From: Apilactobacillus apisilvae
Lineage (GTDB): Bacteria; Bacillota; Bacilli; Lactobacillales; Lactobacillaceae
Assembly: GCF_023380225.1 (NCBI RefSeq)
Contig: NZ_CP093362.1
Location: 806,001 to 870,000, forward strand
Reading direction: 5' to 3'
Length of the DNA stretch: 64,000 nucleotides
Both the position numbers and the translations under genes were made by a program. Positions 54,735 through 62,750 of the stretch are shown one piece after another. The number at the start of each line of letters is the position of its first letter. The stretch's first letter is position 1. Below the pieces are notes generated by a model. The model was not told where the DNA came from. It ran no database searches and was given only the letters and a program-made list of their open reading frames with translations.

Positions 54735-54800
54735 AGCACCCTTTTTACATTAATAAATTGGGTGTTTTTCTATTGACTACTTTTCTCAACGTGATAAACT
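54735..54800 (+). promoter_or_regulatory. Weak terminator and promoter between the two permeases
   Basis: A short hairpin CACCC / GGGTG (54737-54741 with 54760-54764) is followed by five T. Then a -35 TTGACT (54773-54778), 16-base spacer and -10 TAAACT (54795-54800) could start the second permease. Hairpin weak. Confidence 0.45.
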
Positions 54801-54843
54801 CATGACATGATTAACTTTCGTTAAAGACCTAGGAGGTCAAAAA

Positions 54844-55638
54844 ATGGGTGATTTGTTAAAACAAGAAATGAGTAGTCATAACCGTAAAATTTTTGGATTT
54901 ATGGCTTTAGGATTATTCATTGTAACTATAATTATGGCAATTGTAGGAATGGAAACTAAAACTTTAGATGGTTGGAAATGGATGAATCAATTTGGTGCTG
55001 TAACTGGTATTATTGAACTATTAACAACTATAATTGTGGCAACCAGATTTGCTGGAGAAGAAAGTAATGATCAAGTAAAAGAAAATATGAAGTCACATAG
55101 TAAAACTTCAATTTTCTTTTCTAAAGTTATTACTATTTTAGTATCTTATTTATTATTACTATTAGTGGCAATTATTGCTGTGATTTTAATGAAGTATTTA
55201 GTATTTCCACATAAGCCCTTAGCAGGAACATTAGCTGAAGAACTTAGCTGGGCGGTTCTTGGAAACATTGCTTACTTCTTCATTTTTCAATCTTTCGTAA
55301 TGATGGTAATTGGATTTTGTAAAACATGGTATGGAGCAATCGCATTTGGTGTTGCTTGTACATGGATCACTGAAATAATCGCTGGTATTTTTATGATATT
55401 TATCTACACTCATCGTAAGTTAATTTACAATCCATTTAACTTTTTCTTTGTTGAAAAACAAATTCAAGATGGAATGAAGCATATGATGACTAGATTATCA
55501 TTACCACAAATTATTAATGGATCATTAATTTATGCACTGGTATTTTTTATTATTTCTTACATTTTATTTGTTTATGTGCGTAAATTTCAAACTGATAAAG
55601 ATATTAAAAAACAAAATACAAAAACAAAAATGGCATAA
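54844..55638 (+). CDS. ABC-2-type permease 2
   Basis: 264 residues, six helices, similar in layout to permease 1 (MGDLLKQEMSSHNRKIFGF at the start, then FAGEESNDQVKENMKSHSKT between helices 2 and 3). It has its own RBS TAGGAGG and possibly a separate promoter. Likely second subunit of the same exporter; the alternative is use with another ATPase. Confidence 0.85.
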   Translation: MGDLLKQEMSSHNRKIFGFMALGLFIVTIIMAIVGMETKTLDGWKWMNQFGAVTGIIELLTTIIVATRFAGEESNDQVKENMKSHSKTSIFFSKVITILVSYLLLLLVAIIAVILMKYLVFPHKPLAGTLAEELSWAVLGNIAYFFIFQSFVMMVIGFCKTWYGAIAFGVACTWITEIIAGIFMIFIYTHRKLIYNPFNFFFVEKQIQDGMKHMMTRLSLPQIINGSLIYALVFFIISYILFVYVRKFQTDKDIKKQNTKTKMA

Positions 55639-55649
55639 TAAATAACTTA

Positions 55650-55690
55650 AATAAAGCAGTAAGGAATTTATCCCTACTGCTTTATTTTTA
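55650..55690 (+). terminator. Terminator of the ABC operon
   Basis: Perfect 12-bp stem AATAAAGCAGTA / TACTGCTTTATT (55650-55661 with 55675-55686) followed by T. Confidence 0.87.
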
Positions 55691-55693
55691 TAC

Positions 55694-55738
55694 TTGACCA
55701 TTTTAATTTTAGTGATATATTTTATATTGTATACAATA
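55694..55738 (+). promoter_or_regulatory. ohrR-like promoter with a 14-bp palindrome
   Basis: -35 TTGACC (55694-55699), 16-base spacer, -10 TATATT (55716-55721). TATTGTATACAATA (55725-55738), a perfect palindrome, lies at the expected transcription start, a natural site for autorepression. Confidence 0.6.
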
Positions 55739-55787
55739 CATTGATACACTAAGAATGTACATATTTATTGAGAAGGGAGTTATATAT

Positions 55788-56234
55788 ATGACTAATAAAA
55801 TAACATTGGATAACCAAATTTGTTTTCAAATTTCTAGAGCACATCAACTTTTTAATAAGTTTTATCAGGAACCACTAAGCAAATTTAATTTAACTTACGT
55901 TCAGTATGTCACCCTATTATCTTTATGGGAAAAAGATGGGGTTACCGTAAATTATTTAAGTCAAAAACTGGGCTTATCTAATGGAACATTAACTCCATTA
56001 TTAAAAAGATTAGAAAAAGCCGATTGGATTACTAGAAAACGTGATAAAAAAGATGAAAGACGTGTGCTAGTGAAATTAACTGAGCATGGTAAAAAACAAG
56101 AAAAAACAATTACCAGTTCAGTTCAAGGATGTTTGAACCGGCTAAACTATGATGATAAAACATTCCAACAAACAATGAATACTATCTTAGACGTTCAAGA
56201 TCGATTAGAAAAATCAGCAAATAAAGAAGATTAA
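55788..56234 (+). CDS. OhrR-like MarR-family regulator
   Basis: 148 residues from the ATG at 55788, with GGGAG 8 bases upstream; the frame from 55755 lacks an RBS. It follows B. subtilis OhrR closely: LDNQICFQISR has the redox Cys at position 12 (LENQLCF in OhrR), LTYVQYVTLLSLWE holds the Tyr partners, LGLSNGTLTPLLKRLE is the recognition helix and RKRDKKDERRVLVKLTEHG the wing. OhrR proteins lose DNA binding when organic hydroperoxides oxidise the Cys. No ohr peroxidase gene is seen; the neighbours are an exporter and an amino-acid permease. Confidence 0.8.
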   Translation: MTNKITLDNQICFQISRAHQLFNKFYQEPLSKFNLTYVQYVTLLSLWEKDGVTVNYLSQKLGLSNGTLTPLLKRLEKADWITRKRDKKDERRVLVKLTEHGKKQEKTITSSVQGCLNRLNYDDKTFQQTMNTILDVQDRLEKSANKED

Positions 56235-56255
56235 CCCATATTTGTTTTATATAAG

Positions 56256-56288
56256 TTGACAGATGTATATACACAGTATACAATTGTA
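56256..56288 (+). promoter_or_regulatory. Promoter of the T-box leader with a TACAATTGTA palindrome
   Basis: -35 TTGACA (56256-56261), 17-base spacer, -10 TACAAT (56279-56284). The -10 is the left half of the perfect palindrome TACAATTGTA (56279-56288), similar to the one in the ohrR-like promoter. Confidence 0.65.
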
Positions 56289-56290
56289 AA

Positions 56291-56530
56291 TATTAATTAA
56301 GAAAGATACGGCTATCTTCATAATATTTCAGAGAGATTCAATGTATACTGCAATTTGAATTAATATTAACTGATAGTTACCACTTTCCAATATTTTTTGG
56401 CGGATAATGCCATTCAGTTTGTTCTGTTAACGACTAATATGAGTATATAGTATTTTTATACTATATAAATATGGGTGGAACCACGTAAAAATACGTCCCT
56501 AGTACATTAATTTGTACTAGGGATTTTTTT
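56291..56530 (+). ncRNA. T-box riboswitch, best-fit specifier ACC (Thr)
   Basis: The T-box sequence GGGTGGAACCACG is at 56473-56485 and pairs into an antiterminator with CGTCCC. The terminator TCCCTAGTAC / GTACTAGGGA (56496-56505 with 56514-56523) plus seven T shares that CCC. Stem I: GAAAG (56301-56305) pairs CTTTC (56383-56387), and CTATC pairs GATAG (56372-56376). The specifier position before CTTTC reads ACC-A, by analogy with glyQS (GGC-A), giving Thr. The AGAGAG element is at about 56330. Uncharged tRNA would turn on the permease. Specifier is the least certain point. Confidence 0.85.
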
Positions 56531-56572
56531 GTTTTCACTAATACTCAAATATTTTAAAGAAGGTGAATAGTT

Positions 56573-57946
56573 ATGGCAGAAAAAAACGATAATTTAGAAA
56601 GAAAGCTTAGTGCGCGTCATATGAAAATGATTGCATTAGGTGGAACCATTGGTGTAGGACTATTTATGGGGGCTAAATCAACCATCGATTGGACTGGACC
56701 TTCAGTGTTACTTGCTTATGGAGTCGCTGGTTTATTTTTATATTTAATCATGCGTGCTTTGGGTGAAATGTTATATGTTCATCCCATCACTGGATCATTT
56801 TCACAGTTTGCTGGTGAATATATGCATCCGGTTTTTGGATACTTAACCGCTTGGAGTAATGTCTTCCAATACTTAGTAGTTGGGATGTCAGAAGTAATTG
56901 CCATTGGTACATATATGCAATTTTGGTGGCCTAACTTACCCAGTTGGTTACCTGGAATTGTTGCAATCGTCTTTTTATGTATTGCCAATCTAATTTCAGT
57001 CAGTGCCTTTGGTGAATTAGAATATTGGTTTGCATTAATCAAAGTAGTAACAATTGTTGCCATGATTATTGTCGGACTTGTCTTAATTGTCTTTGGCTTA
57101 AATGGCATTGGACCTACTGGTATTTCTAATATATGGAAGTTTGGCTTTTTCGCTCATGGTTTTAAAGGATTTTTCTTTGCTTTAGCAATTGTAATTGCTT
57201 CTTATCAAGGAATTGAATTAATCGGAGTAACTGCTGGTGAAGCTGAAAATCCTAAACAGACTCTAGTAAAAGCAATTCAAGATACCATCGGTAGAATTTT
57301 AATTTTCTATATTGGCGCTATTTTTGTCATTCTAAGTATCTATCCATGGAATAAGATCAATTCAATTGGATCACCATTTGTTGAAACTTTCTCACAAGTT
57401 GGAATTACTGCTGCCGCTGCAATCATTAATTTTGTTGTAATTACAGCTGCCCTATCTGGTTCTAACTCAGGAATATATAGTGCCAGTCGAATGTCTTACC
57501 TACTTGCTCAAAAACATGAATTACCTAAACCATTTAAAAAATTAAACAAACATGGAGTTCCATTCGTTTCCGTTATTAGTATTTCAGTTGGAATTCTATT
57601 AGGATTAATTTTAAATGTTGTCTTACCAATGATTGCTCCATCTGCAAATCAAATTTTTGTGTATGTATATAGCTCATCAGTTCTTCCCGGAATGGTTCCT
57701 TGGTTCGTAATTTTGATTTCACAAATTAGATTTAGAGAACAACATCCTGAAGAACTAAAAAATCATCCCTTTAAAATGCCATTATCACCATATACAAACT
57801 ATGTAACTTTGATTTTCCTATTAGTTACATTAGTATTTATGTTTATCAATGATTCAACTAGAATTCCATTGATTATTGGCGTTATTTTCTTAGTTATTAT
57901 GGCAATTATCTATTTTGCTAAATATAATAAGAAAGGAATACAATAA
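56573..57946 (+). CDS. Amino-acid permease, AAT family (T-box controlled)
   Basis: 457 residues, twelve helices. N-terminal ARHMKMIALGGTIGVGLFMG and the AAT-family stretch YQGIELIGVTAGEAENP are clear. It has about 75% identical residues by eye with the next gene, its tandem paralogue. The leader suggests control by Thr-tRNA charging, which would fit a threonine or broad-specificity permease; substrate otherwise unknown. RBS AAGGTGA lies before the ATG. Confidence 0.9.
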   Translation: MAEKNDNLERKLSARHMKMIALGGTIGVGLFMGAKSTIDWTGPSVLLAYGVAGLFLYLIMRALGEMLYVHPITGSFSQFAGEYMHPVFGYLTAWSNVFQYLVVGMSEVIAIGTYMQFWWPNLPSWLPGIVAIVFLCIANLISVSAFGELEYWFALIKVVTIVAMIIVGLVLIVFGLNGIGPTGISNIWKFGFFAHGFKGFFFALAIVIASYQGIELIGVTAGEAENPKQTLVKAIQDTIGRILIFYIGAIFVILSIYPWNKINSIGSPFVETFSQVGITAAAAIINFVVITAALSGSNSGIYSASRMSYLLAQKHELPKPFKKLNKHGVPFVSVISISVGILLGLILNVVLPMIAPSANQIFVYVYSSSVLPGMVPWFVILISQIRFREQHPEELKNHPFKMPLSPYTNYVTLIFLLVTLVFMFINDSTRIPLIIGVIFLVIMAIIYFAKYNKKGIQ

Positions 57947-58202
57947 TTGACAGATTAAGAAATATATAATATATTTCTAAGATACTAAAATTATGTAACA
58001 GTAAAAACCAATCTTACTGGGGAGCAATATCAATACCTATCAGCAAGATACAAAGGGTGGTTTTAGGTGGCCAATTTCCACAAAAATTTGTATTTGAAGA
58101 TATTTATAAAGGTTGAGACTAATAAATTTTAACTTTAGGATATCTATTAGTAACATTATTGCTCAATCCCTAGTACAATAGATAGTGTACTAGGGATTTT
58201 TT
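57947..58202 (+). promoter_or_regulatory. Unassigned structured leader before the second permease
   Basis: Promoter TTGACA (57947-57952), 17-base spacer, TATATT (57970-57975); the -35 abuts the preceding stop. Leader about 220 bases. Closing helix GAGCAATA / TATTGCTC (58022-58029 with 58157-58164) surrounds two arms: ATACAAA / TTTGTAT (58048-58054 with 58087-58093) capped by GTGG/CCAC, and ACTAATA / TATTAGT (58118-58124 with 58145-58151). Then the terminator ATCCCTAGTAC / GTACTAGGGAT (58166-58176 with 58187-58197). TAGGAT (58136-58141) could pair with ATCC(C)TA as antiterminator. No T-box core or other known aptamer signature is recognised. Confidence 0.6.
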
Positions 58203-58234
58203 CTACATAATACATTTATAGGATGGTGAAAATA

Positions 58235-59611
58235 TTGGCAGAAAAACAAAAAAAGGAAGAATTAGAAAGAAAACTTAGTTCTAGACATATGCAAATGATC
58301 GCCCTTGGTGGAACCATTGGGGTTGGACTATTTATGGGTGCCAAGTCAACAATTGCTTGGACTGGTCCTTCAGTGTTATTAGCTTATGGAATCGCTGGTT
58401 TATTTCTATATTTAATTATGAGAGCCCTTGGAGAAATGCTTTATGATAATCCAATTAGTGGTTCATTTTCACATTTTGCAACGGAATATATGCATCCGGT
58501 TTTCGGTTATTTAACCGCTTGGAGTAATATATTCCAGTGGATTGTCGTTGGTATTTCTGAAATGATCGCTATCGGAACTTATATGCAATTCTGGTGGCCA
58601 GGAATTCCTTCTTGGGTCCCCGGAATTATTGCAGTCGTTTTCTTATGTATTGCTAACTTAATTTCAGTTAGTGCTTTTGGTGAATTAGAGTATTGGTTTG
58701 CGCTAATCAAAGTTGTTACAATTATTGCTATGATTGTTGTTGGTGCGGTTGTTATTGTTCTAGGTTTCAATGGCGTTGGCCCTACTGGTATTTCTAATTT
58801 ATGGTCACATGGTTTCTTTACTGGTGGTGTTAAAGGTTTCTTCTTCGCATTATCAATTGTCTTTGCTTCATATCAAGGAATTGAATTGATTGGAGTTACA
58901 GCTGGTGAAGCTGAAGATCCTAAACACACTTTAGTAAAAGCAATCCAAGATACAATTGGTAGAATTTTAATTTTCTATATTGGTTCTATTTTTGTAATGT
59001 TGGCAATCTACCCATGGGATAAGATTGTAAATATTGGTTCTCCATTCGTTGAAACCTTTGCACGAGTAGGAATTTCATTTGCGGCATCAATTATTAACTT
59101 TGTCGTTCTAACCGCTGCCCTATCTGGTTCTAACTCAGCTATCTATAGTTCAAGTAGAATGTCATACTTGTTGGCACAAAATGGTCAACTACCAAAACGT
59201 TACAATAAAGTAAACAAACATGGTGTTCCATATATTTCAGTTATTTCAATCGCATTAGGTATCTTGATTGGAGTATTATTAAACGTTATTTTGCCACTCT
59301 TCTACAAAGGAGCTAGTCAAATTTTCGTTTATGTATATAGTTCATCAGTACTACCTGGAATGGTTCCTTGGTTCGTAATTATTATGTCTGAATTAAAATA
59401 TCGTAAATTACATCCAGAAAGAATTAAGAATCATCCATTTAAGATGCCATTGGCACCTTTCTCAAACTATCTAACATTAGCAATGTTGGCATTGACACTA
59501 GTATTTATGTTCTTTAACAATGATACTAGAATTCCATTAATTGTCGGAATTGTTTTCCTAGGTTTAATGACAATTCTATACTTTGCTAAATTTAATAAGA
59601 AAAAAAACTAA
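58235..59611 (+). CDS. Amino-acid permease, AAT family, paralogue, TTG start
   Basis: 458 residues from the TTG at 58235, 6 bases after GGTGAA, aligning with the paralogue's start MAEK; ATG at 58223 overlaps the RBS and is less likely. Twelve helices, near-identical AAT core (YQGIELIGVTAGEAEDP). Tandem duplicate of the gene at 56573 but with a different leader, suggesting a different control signal. Substrate unknown. Confidence 0.9.
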   Translation: MAEKQKKEELERKLSSRHMQMIALGGTIGVGLFMGAKSTIAWTGPSVLLAYGIAGLFLYLIMRALGEMLYDNPISGSFSHFATEYMHPVFGYLTAWSNIFQWIVVGISEMIAIGTYMQFWWPGIPSWVPGIIAVVFLCIANLISVSAFGELEYWFALIKVVTIIAMIVVGAVVIVLGFNGVGPTGISNLWSHGFFTGGVKGFFFALSIVFASYQGIELIGVTAGEAEDPKHTLVKAIQDTIGRILIFYIGSIFVMLAIYPWDKIVNIGSPFVETFARVGISFAASIINFVVLTAALSGSNSAIYSSSRMSYLLAQNGQLPKRYNKVNKHGVPYISVISIALGILIGVLLNVILPLFYKGASQIFVYVYSSSVLPGMVPWFVIIMSELKYRKLHPERIKNHPFKMPLAPFSNYLTLAMLALTLVFMFFNNDTRIPLIVGIVFLGLMTILYFAKFNKKKN

Positions 59612-59621
59612 TAAATAATTC

Positions 59622-59663
59622 AAATAGCCACCCTTAATTATCTAATTTAAGGGTGGCTATTTT
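59622..59663 (+). terminator. Terminator of the second permease
   Basis: Perfect 16-bp stem (59622-59637 with 59647-59662; core AGCCACCCTTAA) followed by a short T run. Confidence 0.85.
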
Positions 59664-59696
59664 CATGATACAATAGTATTTACAGTTAAAATTTGT

Positions 59697-59725
59697 TTGA
59701 CATTATATTTATAATGAATTAATAT
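59697..59725 (+). promoter_or_regulatory. Promoter of the third permease
   Basis: -35 TTGACA (59697-59702), 17-base spacer, -10 TAATAT (59720-59725). No leader structure is evident before the RBS AGAGG. Confidence 0.6.
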
Positions 59726-59784
59726 TTTAATTAATTTCTAATAAAAATTTAATAATAGTTCAACAAAAGAAAGAGGTAATTTTT

Positions 59785-61263
59785 ATGGGGAATCTTTTTA
59801 AGCGAATGAACAGAAAAGAAGATCCTAAAGTTTATGAAAATAAGGATGCTAAAATGGTCCGATCAATGACCACTAAAGACTTCCTTGCACTTGGAGTTGG
59901 AACCATTGTTTCAACCGCCATCTTTACTTTACCTGGAATTGTTGCCGCTAATAATGCCGGTCCAGCGGTTACTATTTCATTTCTATTAGCAGCTATCGTT
60001 GCTGGTTTAGTTGCATTGGGCTACGCTGAAATGGCTTCTGCAATGCCATTTGCTGGTTCTGCATATTCTTGGATTAACGTTATTTTTGGTGAATTTTGGG
60101 GATGGGTTGCCGGATGGGCCCTCTTAGCAGAATATTTTATTGCGGTCGCTTTCGTTGCCGCCGGATTGTCAGCTAATTTCAGAGGATTAATTGCACCTCT
60201 GGGAATCAATTTTCCGACTGCTTTATCAACGCCCATTAGCTCGCCTGGTGGCTTTATTGATATTACCACCGTTGTAATTATACTTATCGTTGCCTTTCTA
60301 ATCACTCGTGGTGATAGTAAGACTACTAAAATTGAAAATGTACTAGTAATACTTAAAGTTTTAGCTGTTTTAGTATTTATCTTTGTTGGATTATCAGCTA
60401 TTCATATTCAAAACTATATTCCTTTTGTGCCAGCACCACATACTAACCCAGATGGAACTGCCTTTGGTGGTTTTGGTGGTATTTACGCTGGGGTATCAGT
60501 TATTTTTCTATCATACATTGGTTTTGATTCAATTGCCGCTAACTCGGCTGAAGCTAAAGATCCACAAAAAACCATGCCTCGTGGAATTATTGGTTCACTA
60601 GTAATCGCTGTAACACTATTCGTGGCAGTATCATTAGTATTAGTTGGAATGTTTAAATACACTAACTACGCTAATAACGCTGAACCAGTTGGTTGGGCCC
60701 TTCGTCAAAGTGGTCATCCTTATGTTGCTTCAGGTGTTCAAATTGTAGCGGTTGTTGGAATGTTTACTGCCTTAATTGGAATGATGATGGCTGGATCACG
60801 CCTACTATACTCATTCGGTCGTGATGGTATGTTACCTAAATTCTTAGGTAAAGTTGATAAAAAACATCATCTTCCGGTTAATGCTATCTTAACTATTACT
60901 GTTATTTCAGTATTGATTGGTGCTTTCTTAACATTTAATTTCTTGTCACAATTAATTTCAGCTGGAACATTAATTGCATTCATGTTCGTATCCATTGGAA
61001 TCTACCCACTCCGTAAACGTGAAGGTAAAGATATTAATATGCCTGGATTTAAAATGCCATTCTTCCCTGTCCTACCCGCACTTGGCTTTTTAGCTTCACT
61101 TGCAGTTTTCTGGGGATTGGATGCTGATGCTAAATTATATGCCCTAATTTGGTTTATCATTGGAATGATTGTGTACTTTGTTTACGGAATGCATAATCGT
61201 GCCAAAACTCAAGCAGCTGAGTTGAGAGATAAAAATAACGATTTTGATAATAAAATTGAATAA
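59785..61263 (+). CDS. APC-family amino-acid permease (CAT/YfnA-like)
   Basis: 492 residues, twelve to thirteen helices. LGVGTIVSTAIFTLPGIVAANNAGP in helix 1 and FLSYIGFDSIAANSAEAKDPQKTMP place it with the permease at 16554 in the CAT-like group, not with the two AAT permeases next door. Helix-1 motif VSTAIFTLP differs from the usual GAGIF. C-terminus is charged (QAAELRDKNNDFDNK). Substrate unknown. Confidence 0.9.
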   Translation: MGNLFKRMNRKEDPKVYENKDAKMVRSMTTKDFLALGVGTIVSTAIFTLPGIVAANNAGPAVTISFLLAAIVAGLVALGYAEMASAMPFAGSAYSWINVIFGEFWGWVAGWALLAEYFIAVAFVAAGLSANFRGLIAPLGINFPTALSTPISSPGGFIDITTVVIILIVAFLITRGDSKTTKIENVLVILKVLAVLVFIFVGLSAIHIQNYIPFVPAPHTNPDGTAFGGFGGIYAGVSVIFLSYIGFDSIAANSAEAKDPQKTMPRGIIGSLVIAVTLFVAVSLVLVGMFKYTNYANNAEPVGWALRQSGHPYVASGVQIVAVVGMFTALIGMMMAGSRLLYSFGRDGMLPKFLGKVDKKHHLPVNAILTITVISVLIGAFLTFNFLSQLISAGTLIAFMFVSIGIYPLRKREGKDINMPGFKMPFFPVLPALGFLASLAVFWGLDADAKLYALIWFIIGMIVYFVYGMHNRAKTQAAELRDKNNDFDNKIE

Positions 61264-61265
61264 TA

Positions 61266-61308
61266 AAAAAAGATTCAATTAACAAAAAATGTTAGTTGAA
61301 TCTTTTTT
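61266..61308. terminator. Bidirectional terminator between the permease and nox
   Basis: Perfect 13-bp stem (61266-61278 with 61296-61308; core AGATTCAA) with A/T runs on both sides and the inner pairs TTAACA/TGTTAG. Confidence 0.87.
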
Positions 61309-61313
61309 GTATA

Positions 61314-62651
61314 TTATTTTGCTTCTTTTGCTTGTGCAGCTTGACCTAAAAGATTTAAATAGTTAAATGGACGGTCAAAATTAGGTTGGAATAACATATC
61401 CACCATAGCTAAATCATCAATTGTGTTTTTATTTTGAATACACATTGATAAAGTTCCAGCAGATTGTGAAATATCATACTTACTCATTAAAGAACCACCT
61501 AAAATACGACGACTATCAGCATCATAAACTAACGACATTAATACTGGTTCAGTTGTTGGCATAAATTCTGGACGGTAATTGTCTTCAAGCAATACTGAAT
61601 GAGCATTAAACCCTTCCTTTTTAGCCAATTCAGCAGTCATTCCAGTTGAAACAATGGAATATTCATATAATTGTAATCCTGATGAAGATTGAGTTCCCAT
61701 ATACTTAGTAGTAGGTTTTTCAATATTATTTCCAACTAGAATTCCTTGACGAACCGCATTAGTTGCTAATGGAATATAAGCATTTTTGCCAGTTGGATTG
61801 TAATGAACCGCGACACTATCACCAGCACCGAAAATATCTGGATTAGATGTTTGCATATATTCATTAGTAATTAACGCACCATTAGGCATCATCTCAACTT
61901 TGTCTTTTAGTAATTCTGTATTTGGTTTAAAACCAACACAGAGGATTGCCATATCAGTTTTAATTTCTTTTTGATCAGTAGTAATAGTTAATTCATCTTC
62001 GCCAGAGAAACTCTTTACTAATTGTCCTAGTTCCAAATTAACATTGTGTTTTTGATAAGCTGCTTCAATCTTATCAGTGAATGGTTGATCGAAATATTTT
62101 GACATTACACGTTCATTGGTGTCAATTAAAGTCGTGTCATGACCATGGTTAGAGAAAGCTTCAGCTAACTCAGCTCCAATGTATCCACTACCGACAATAG
62201 TAATGCGTTGATTGGTTTTAGCTTTTTCAAATAATGTTTGTGCATCGTGCCAATTTTTACAGAAATAGACATTTTTATTATCTCTGCCTTCAATTGGTGG
62301 CATTACGGGACGAGAACCAGTGGTCATAACTAATTTATCGTAATTATCTTCAAAGATTTCATGACTATTCATATCTTCAACTTTAACTTGTTTGTTTTCA
62401 GTATCAATATCCTTAACATCATGCAACATCTTAACATTAGCACCTAAATCAGTTAATTCTTTGGGATTAGAATAAAATAGCCCTTTAGGATCAGCAACTT
62501 TACCATCTAGGTATAATGCAATTCCACACGATAGGAATGAAATATTATCATTGCGTTCATAAATTGTAACTTCTGCCTTAGGATGTTCCTTTAAAATTTG
62601 TTTAACAGCATAAGTTCCGGCATGTGTACATCCAATTACTATAACTTTCAT
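61314..62651 (-). CDS. nox: NADH oxidase, H2O-forming type
   Basis: 445 residues from the ATG at 62651, with GGGGT upstream; a frame to 62732 covers the promoter and is rejected. FAD loop VIGCTHAGTYA, redox-active Cys42 (SFLSCGIALYL), NADH loop VGSGYIGAELAEAF and the FAD motif DIFGAGDSV are present. It oxidises NADH with O2 to water through a Cys-sulfenic intermediate, regenerating NAD+, important for heterofermenters that use O2 as electron sink. Controlled by a Rex-like site. Confidence 0.93.
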   Translation of the reverse strand: MKVIVIGCTHAGTYAVKQILKEHPKAEVTIYERNDNISFLSCGIALYLDGKVADPKGLFYSNPKELTDLGANVKMLHDVKDIDTENKQVKVEDMNSHEIFEDNYDKLVMTTGSRPVMPPIEGRDNKNVYFCKNWHDAQTLFEKAKTNQRITIVGSGYIGAELAEAFSNHGHDTTLIDTNERVMSKYFDQPFTDKIEAAYQKHNVNLELGQLVKSFSGEDELTITTDQKEIKTDMAILCVGFKPNTELLKDKVEMMPNGALITNEYMQTSNPDIFGAGDSVAVHYNPTGKNAYIPLATNAVRQGILVGNNIEKPTTKYMGTQSSSGLQLYEYSIVSTGMTAELAKKEGFNAHSVLLEDNYRPEFMPTTEPVLMSLVYDADSRRILGGSLMSKYDISQSAGTLSMCIQNKNTIDDLAMVDMLFQPNFDRPFNYLNLLGQAAQAKEAK

Positions 62652-62700
62652 CAATATTACCCCATAACTAAATTTATTATTAATTACATCTATGCCCATT

Positions 62701-62728
62701 ATTATATAGATTGTGAATATAAACACAA
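62701..62728 (-). promoter_or_regulatory. nox promoter with Rex operator
   Basis: Minus strand: -35 TTGTGT (62723-62728), 16-base spacer, -10 TATAAT (62701-62706). TTGTGTTTATATTCACAA (62711-62728) matches the Rex consensus TTGTGAA-N4-TTCACAA with one mismatch, covering the -35. Repression by Rex at low NADH/NAD+ is inferred. Confidence 0.7.
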
Positions 62729-62750
62729 ACATTTTGACTTGTGAAAAATA

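Noticed and set aside
57947..58202. Second T-box riboswitch
   Set aside because: The terminator is similar, but there is no GGGTGGNACC core in front of it and no stem I/specifier layout; GGGTGG at 58055 is about 110 bases too far upstream.
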